Shown piece by piece: positions 5,932 to 9,732 of a stretch of 9,732 nucleotides of DNA. The notes under the pieces are model-generated. The model was not told the origin of the DNA. It saw nothing but the letters and a program-made list of their open reading frames with translations, and made no database searches. The position numbers and the translations under genes are program-made. The stretch covers positions 1-9,732 of the forward strand of contig JACROW010000096.1 in NCBI GenBank assembly GCA_016214245.1. Direction: 5' to 3'. The stretch is from Candidatus Omnitrophota bacterium. GTDB taxonomy: Bacteria; Omnitrophota; Gorgyraeia; 2-01-FULL-45-10. The stretch's first letter is position 1. Each line of letters starts with the position of its first letter.

Positions 5932-6930
5932 ATGGAACGCATTTGCATAATCGGTGACGGCGGATGGGGCACGACTTTAGCAATACTGCTTTCACGGAAG
6001 GGCTGCGGAGTAACCATTTGGGGCGCCTTTCCTGATTATATTGAAATATTAAGGAATAATAGGGATAATGCAAAGTACCTTCCCGGCGTAAAGATCCCGG
6101 AAGCGATAAAGATAACATCAGCGCTGGATGAGGCTGTTGCCGGAAAAGATATAGTCATCCTGGCAATCCCGTCGCAATTTATGAGAGGCACTATAACGCG
6201 CCTGAAGATGTGCGACCTCTCGAATAAGATATTTGTCAGCGTCACAAAGGGCATAGAGAATAAGACGCTTAAACGGATGTCTGAAGTAATTGAAGAAGTG
6301 CTGGGCGCTCTACCATTGGCGGTCCTATCCGGCCCAACAATAGCGCTGGAAGTTGCGAACGGGATTCCCACGAACATAGTTGCATCATCGGGAGATTTGG
6401 GTCTCGCGAAGAGGATTCAGGATACCTTTATGACCGAGCGCTTCAGGGTATATACAAATAGCGATGTCACCGGCGTTGAGCTTGGCGGCGCGTTGAAGAA
6501 TATCATCGCGATCGCAGCAGGGGCGTCGGATGCCATGGGCTTCGGCACGAACGCGAAGGCGGCGCTTCTGACGAGAGGCCTGGCCGAGATGGCGCGTTTA
6601 GGGGTAGCGATGGGCGCCAAGAGAGAGACGTTTTACGGCTTAAGCGGCCTCGGCGATTTGATGACAACCTGTATAAGCCAATATTCGAGAAATAGATGGC
6701 TGGGTGAGGAGATTGGTAAAGGCAAAAGATTGAAAGACGTGCTGAAAGAGACCGAGATGGTCGTAGAAGGAGTGGCAACTACGAAGAGCGCATATGAACT
6801 TTCAAAGAAATATAAGGTCGAGATGCCGGTCGCGCAGGAGATATACAGGGTCCTTTATGAAAATAAAGACCCGAAGATAGCGGTGCGCGATCTGATGACT
6901 CGTTCTCCCAAGGTTGAAGGCGAGATGTAG
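5932..6930 (+). CDS. gpsA: NAD(P)-dependent glycerol-3-phosphate dehydrogenase
   Basis: GpsA reduces dihydroxyacetone phosphate to sn-glycerol-3-phosphate, the backbone for phospholipids and partner substrate of the PlsX/PlsY pathway encoded in the left block. At 332 residues it is full length. The N-terminal Rossmann motif is IGDGGWGTTLA (commonly GAGSWGTALA). Conserved blocks include AIPSQF, TKGIE with Lys106, SGPTIALEVA, GVELGGALKN with the catalytic-type Lys189, GTNAKAALLTRGLAEM, and GLSGLGDLMTTC followed by SRNRWLGE. The start at 5932 is fixed by the Rossmann beta-strand beginning at residue 3. A consensus promoter lies immediately upstream, with no ribosome site. The stop is only 17 nt before a tRNA gene, so gpsA and the tRNA are probably cotranscribed. 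Confidence 0.97.
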   Translation: MERICIIGDGGWGTTLAILLSRKGCGVTIWGAFPDYIEILRNNRDNAKYLPGVKIPEAIKITSALDEAVAGKDIVILAIPSQFMRGTITRLKMCDLSNKIFVSVTKGIENKTLKRMSEVIEEVLGALPLAVLSGPTIALEVANGIPTNIVASSGDLGLAKRIQDTFMTERFRVYTNSDVTGVELGGALKNIIAIAAGASDAMGFGTNAKAALLTRGLAEMARLGVAMGAKRETFYGLSGLGDLMTTCISQYSRNRWLGEEIGKGKRLKDVLKETEMVVEGVATTKSAYELSKKYKVEMPVAQEIYRVLYENKDPKIAVRDLMTRSPKVEGEM

Positions 6931-6947
6931 ATCCTTCGTAAAATTGG

Positions 6948-7026
6948 CGGGGGGTAGCGCAGTCCGGTTTAGCGCACTTGCTTGGGGTGCAAGGGGTCGT
7001 GAGTTCAAATCTCATCCCCCCGACCA
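6948..7026 (+). tRNA. tRNA-Pro (anticodon GGG), CCA encoded
   Basis: The cloverleaf can be folded by eye. The acceptor stem CGGGGGG (6948-6954) pairs with CCCCCCG (7016-7022), then discriminator A7023 and encoded CCA (7024-7026). The D arm is GCGC (6957-6960) with GCGC (6972-6975). The anticodon stem CTTGC (6977-6981) pairs with GCAAG (6989-6993) around the loop TTGGGGT, giving anticodon GGG at 6984-6986 followed by G37. The T arm GTGAG-TTCAAAT-CTCAT spans 6999-7015. It reads the proline codon CCC (and CCU by wobble). The tRNA sits between gpsA and hom with no credible promoter or terminator of its own, so it is likely cut from a polycistronic transcript. Confidence 0.96.
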
Positions 7027-7036
7027 GCTTAAAACA

Positions 7037-7042
7037 AGGTGA
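7037..7042 (+). promoter_or_regulatory. Shine-Dalgarno that decides the hom start
   Basis: AGGTGA at 7037-7042 (AAGGTGA from 7036) matches the 16S anti-Shine-Dalgarno complement and is 8 nt from ATG 7051. The upstream in-frame GTG at 7039 lies inside this site and so cannot be the start it serves. ATG 7057 is 14 nt away and less likely. Confidence 0.75.
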
Positions 7043-7050
7043 AAGATGAC

Positions 7051-8211
7051 ATGAGAATGATAAATGTCGGAATAATTGGCTTCGGGACGATAGGAAACGG
7101 TGTCGTAAAGGTCTTGAAGTCTAAGAGGTCGTTCTTGAAAGATATAGTTGTAGAGCTTATCGGGGGAGTGAGGCCGGCTAAAGATATCATATTGGAGGCA
7201 TTGCGAGAGGGTAAGCATGTAGTCACCGCAAATAAGGCGCTTCTATCAGAATCCGGATACCAAATTTTCAATCTGGCAAATACCCTGGGCCTGGCCGTGG
7301 GGTTCGAAGCGAGCGTTGGCGGCGGGATACCCATTATAAAATCTCTGAAAGAAGGTTTTGTTGCTAACAGGATAGATTTAATCTATGGAATAATAAACGG
7401 CACGTCTAACTTCATCCTTTCGAAGATGGCGGAAGAGGGATACGGCTTCAAAGAGGCCCTCAAGACAGCCCAAGCTAAAGGCTATGCTGAAAAGGACCCG
7501 TCTCTTGATATAGACGGGATAGATTCGCGGCATAAGTTGTCGATCTTAGCGCTCCTCGGTTTCGGCATCCCGAGCAAGGCCGAAGAGATCTATACGGAAG
7601 GCATAAGGGATATCGAGCCGGCAGATATTCAATACGCCAGGGAAGCAGGATACTCGATCAAACTTTTGGCGATAGCAAAAAGAGCGGGCGATTCATTGGA
7701 ACTTAGAGTGCACCCGACGCTTATCCCCAAGGCCCATCTACTCGCAGATGTGAACGGCGTTTATAATGCCATATTCGTAAAAGGTGACCTCATCGGCGAA
7801 AATCTATTCTTCGGTGAGGGTGCCGGCGCATCTCCGACTTCGAGCGCCGTCGTGAGCGATATAGTCACAATCGCTAAAGATATCTCAAGAGGCGGCCGGA
7901 TAGAGAAATCGATTGCGTTCAGGAAAGAGGTAAAAGAGATTAAGAAGATGGACGAGGTAAGGATGAGGTTCTATATAAGATTTTCAGCCATCGATAAGCC
8001 GGGCGTTCTGGCCAAGATATCGGGCATATTGGGTCATCACAGGATAAGCATAGCGAGCGTCTCTCAGAAGGAGAGCAAGGCCGGAAGGATCGTACCAGTC
8101 GTTATGATGACGCATGAGGCCAAAGAGCATGACATGGTCATGGCGCTGAAGGAGATAGACAGGCTTAGCGTGGTAAAGAAAAGAACGGTAAGGATAAGGG
8201 TGGAAGGTTGA
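7051..8211 (+). CDS. hom: Homoserine dehydrogenase with ACT domain and an internal N-terminal deletion
   Basis: This enzyme reduces aspartate semialdehyde to homoserine, the branch point to threonine and methionine. The order is: Rossmann glycine motif GFGTIG at 10-15, VVELIGG at 33-39, TANKALL at 59-65, EASVGGGIP at 86-94, the catalytic signature [15 protein letters not shown] at 144-158 with Lys162, and a C-terminal ACT regulatory domain from about residue 309 ([14 protein letters not shown]) that usually binds threonine for feedback inhibition. It is 386 residues long, against about 430 for ACT-containing relatives. The shortfall maps to one place: after KSKRSFLKD (residue 31) the sequence jumps straight to VVELIGG. 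The usual intervening 45-50 residues (second and third beta-strands of the cofactor fold, often including an R-D motif and an ILxDPxID lead-in) are missing. The frame is intact. It may be an inactive or altered enzyme, or an assembly deletion. It starts 24 nt after the tRNA and ends 1 nt before thrC. Confidence 0.93.
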   Translation: MRMINVGIIGFGTIGNGVVKVLKSKRSFLKDIVVELIGGVRPAKDIILEALREGKHVVTANKALLSESGYQIFNLANTLGLAVGFEASVGGGIPIIKSLKEGFVANRIDLIYGIINGTSNFILSKMAEEGYGFKEALKTAQAKGYAEKDPSLDIDGIDSRHKLSILALLGFGIPSKAEEIYTEGIRDIEPADIQYAREAGYSIKLLAIAKRAGDSLELRVHPTLIPKAHLLADVNGVYNAIFVKGDLIGENLFFGEGAGASPTSSAVVSDIVTIAKDISRGGRIEKSIAFRKEVKEIKKMDEVRMRFYIRFSAIDKPGVLAKISGILGHHRISIASVSQKESKAGRIVPVVMMTHEAKEHDMVMALKEIDRLSVVKKRTVRIRVEG

Positions 8212-8212
8212 T

Positions 8213-9262
8213 ATGTGGAACGGCGTGATTGAAAGATATAAAAAATTTCTCCCGGTAACAGACAAGACTCCTGTCGCTACTTTGAAGGAAGGCAATACCC
8301 CGCTTCTTGAGGCTAAATATATAAGCAGTTTAATCGGCGGCGGCACCGAAGTATACTTAAAATACGAAGGCCTCAACCCGACAGGCTCTTTTAAAGACCG
8401 AGGGATGACGCTCGCGATATCAAAGGCCTTAGAAGTTGGCTCGAAGACTGTCATGTGCGCCTCGACTGGCAACACCTCCGCATCTGCCGCCGCTTACGCC
8501 GCAAAGGCCGGTTTGAGGTGTATAGTTTTGATTCCAGAGGGCGCGATAGCAGCGGGGAAATTGTCCCAGGCCCTGATCCATGGCGCAACCGTTATCGCAA
8601 TCAAAGGCAATTTTGACGATGCGTTGAATATAGTGAAAGAGATAACAAAAAAATATCCGATCAGCTTAGTGAATTCTATAAATCCATACAGGATAGAAGG
8701 CCAGAAGACAGGGGCGTTTGAGGTCTGCGATTGTATAGGTGACGCCCCGGACTACCACGCTATCCCTGTGGGGAACGCGGGCAATATCACCGCTTATTGG
8801 AAAGGTTATAAAGAATATAAAAATGAAAACCTCATAAAAAGGCTGCCGAGGATGCTTGGTTTTCAGGCAGAGGGTGCAGCCCCGATAGTCCTGGGCCATG
8901 TGGTAAAAGAGCCGAAGACCATAGCTACGGCAATCAGGATAGGAAATCCGGCCAGCTGGAAACAGGCGGAAGCGGCCAGGGATGAATCCGGCGGTTTGAT
9001 AGACATGGTATCAGATGATGAAATCCTGTCAGCGTATAAGCTTTTGGCGTCAAAGGAAGGGCTATTCGTCGAGCCGGCCAGCGCAGCGAGCGTCGCCGGG
9101 ATTTTAAAACTTGCGAAGAAAGGGTATTTCAAGAAAGCAAAAATCGTCTGCGTCCTGACCGGCCACGGCCTGAAAGATCCTGACAGGGCGATTGCAATCA
9201 TGCCGGCTCCAAAGGTGTTAGAGCCTAAATTAGAGCTGGTCCTGAAGGAGATAGGTTTATGA
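8213..9262 (+). CDS. thrC: Threonine synthase
   Basis: This PLP-dependent enzyme converts O-phospho-L-homoserine to threonine and phosphate. At 349 residues it matches the shorter class typical of Gram-positive bacteria, cyanobacteria and archaea, not the longer enterobacterial/fungal type. The PLP lysine is Lys61 in [11 protein letters not shown]. Other cofactor contacts are the [15 protein letters not shown] loop and [15 protein letters not shown], with [10 protein letters not shown] near the C-terminus. The ATG at 8213 follows the hom stop by one base and has GGAAGG at 8202-8207. The 3' end overlaps the next gene by 4 nt (ATGA). The enzyme needs phosphohomoserine, yet no ordinary GHMP-type thrB is present; the downstream ApgM-family gene is the likely supplier. 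Confidence 0.97.
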   Translation: MWNGVIERYKKFLPVTDKTPVATLKEGNTPLLEAKYISSLIGGGTEVYLKYEGLNPTGSFKDRGMTLAISKALEVGSKTVMCASTGNTSASAAAYAAKAGLRCIVLIPEGAIAAGKLSQALIHGATVIAIKGNFDDALNIVKEITKKYPISLVNSINPYRIEGQKTGAFEVCDCIGDAPDYHAIPVGNAGNITAYWKGYKEYKNENLIKRLPRMLGFQAEGAAPIVLGHVVKEPKTIATAIRIGNPASWKQAEAARDESGGLIDMVSDDEILSAYKLLASKEGLFVEPASAASVAGILKLAKKGYFKKAKIVCVLTGHGLKDPDRAIAIMPAPKVLEPKLELVLKEIGL

Positions 9263-9732
9263 GGTACGCGATACTGGTCGGTGATGGGATGAGTGACAGG
9301 CCCATCCCAGAGCTTGATGATAAGACGCCGCTTGAGGTCGCGAAGATCCCAAATATAAATGAGATTGTGAAGGCCGGCATGATAGGACTGGCGAAGACGG
9401 TTCCCGCGAAGATGAAGCCGGCAAGCGATATCGCGAACCTTGCCATACTGGGTTACGACCCTAAGAGATATTATACGGGGAGGGGTCCCTTGGAAGCAGC
9501 GAATATCGGCGTTGAGTTGGATGAGGATGAGATAGCGTTCAGGTGCAATCTCATAACTGCTAATAACGATGTCATGGCAGACTATAGCGCGGGCCACAGA
9601 ACAGAGAAAGAATCGAAAATTTTGATAGACTATATCAATGAAAAGCTGGCTAGCGACAGGATCAAGTTCTATCACGGTAAAAGTTACAGGAACCTCACGG
9701 TTATAAAGACGAGGTCGCGCGAAGACCTGAAT
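9259..9732 (+). CDS. ApgM-family phosphotransferase, proposed homoserine kinase (3'-truncated)
   Basis: The first 158 residues of an alkaline-phosphatase-superfamily protein run open to the window end. The start [15 protein letters not shown] carries the metal-ligand Asp9. Ser56 in [16 protein letters not shown] is the expected catalytic serine of the cofactor-independent phosphoglycerate mutase ApgM family. [15 protein letters not shown] and FRCNLIT follow as family blocks. The ATG at 9259 overlaps the thrC stop and has AAGGAG at 9245-9250. Family members encoded next to hom and thrC in genomes lacking GHMP-type homoserine kinase have been proposed to be homoserine kinases. In this operon (hom, thrC, this gene) that role is more likely than glycolytic mutase activity, but sequence alone does not separate the two. 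Confidence 0.88.
   Translation, partial: MRYAILVGDGMSDRPIPELDDKTPLEVAKIPNINEIVKAGMIGLAKTVPAKMKPASDIANLAILGYDPKRYYTGRGPLEAANIGVELDEDEIAFRCNLITANNDVMADYSAGHRTEKESKILIDYINEKLASDRIKFYHGKSYRNLTVIKTRSREDLN

Noticed and set aside
5688..5957. 89-codon + strand frame between the mannanase and gpsA
   Set aside because: It is antisense to the PilZ domain and runs over the gpsA promoter and start. The PilZ motifs on the other strand explain the region.
6914..6944. Possible promoter for the tRNA (TTGAAG and TAAAAT)
   Set aside because: The spacer is 19 nt and the implied start falls inside the tRNA acceptor stem, so it could not produce the tRNA.
7984..8475. 163-codon - strand frame over the hom/thrC junction
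   Set aside because: It is antisense to the ACT domain and the PLP site, with no protein family resemblance.
8863..9675. 270-codon open frame on the - strand across thrC and the ApgM gene
   Set aside because: It is antisense to two well-conserved genes, has no recognisable motifs, and its composition follows the mirrored codon bias of the + strand genes.

Overview
This is a gene-dense 9.7 kb bacterial window, almost all of it housekeeping metabolism on the + strand. Codon use, the order ackA-rpmF-plsX-fabH-fabD followed by gpsA, and a hom-thrC-ApgM-type operon suggest an uncultured Gram-negative-like lineage such as Candidatus Omnitrophota. That placement is inference from gene style, not from a marker gene.

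Left block (1-3807): the 3' part of acetate kinase (ackA) overlaps ribosomal protein L32 (rpmF), which overlaps phosphate acyltransferase (plsX), then beta-ketoacyl-ACP synthase III (fabH) and malonyl-CoA:ACP transacylase (fabD). Every junction overlaps by 1-14 nt, so this looks like one translationally coupled operon for fatty acid initiation and acyl-phosphate supply. fabG, acpP and fabF, which usually follow fabD, are absent.

Middle block (3808-5931): an AT-richer island interrupts the lipid genes. It has its own extended -10 promoter and a secreted GH5 endo-beta-mannanase-like gene. That gene is split into two overlapping frames by a one-base shift at a run of seven T. A convergent PilZ-domain (c-di-GMP receptor type) gene lies on the - strand.

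Right block (5932-9732): gpsA makes sn-glycerol-3-phosphate and so rejoins the lipid theme (PlsX acyl-phosphate plus G3P feeds PlsY). It has a promoter so close to its ATG that its mRNA may be leaderless. Next come a tRNA-Pro(GGG) with encoded CCA, homoserine dehydrogenase (hom), threonine synthase (thrC) and the 5' part of an ApgM-family enzyme. In this context that last gene is probably the noncanonical 'proposed homoserine kinase', which would complete homoserine to threonine. hom appears to lack about 45-50 residues of its N-terminal Rossmann domain.

I found no CRISPR array, transposase, phage gene or clearly new multi-gene system. The points worth checking are the mannanase frameshift, the internal deletion in Hom, a heptamer tandem repeat inside ackA, and the foreign-looking island inside the lipid cluster.
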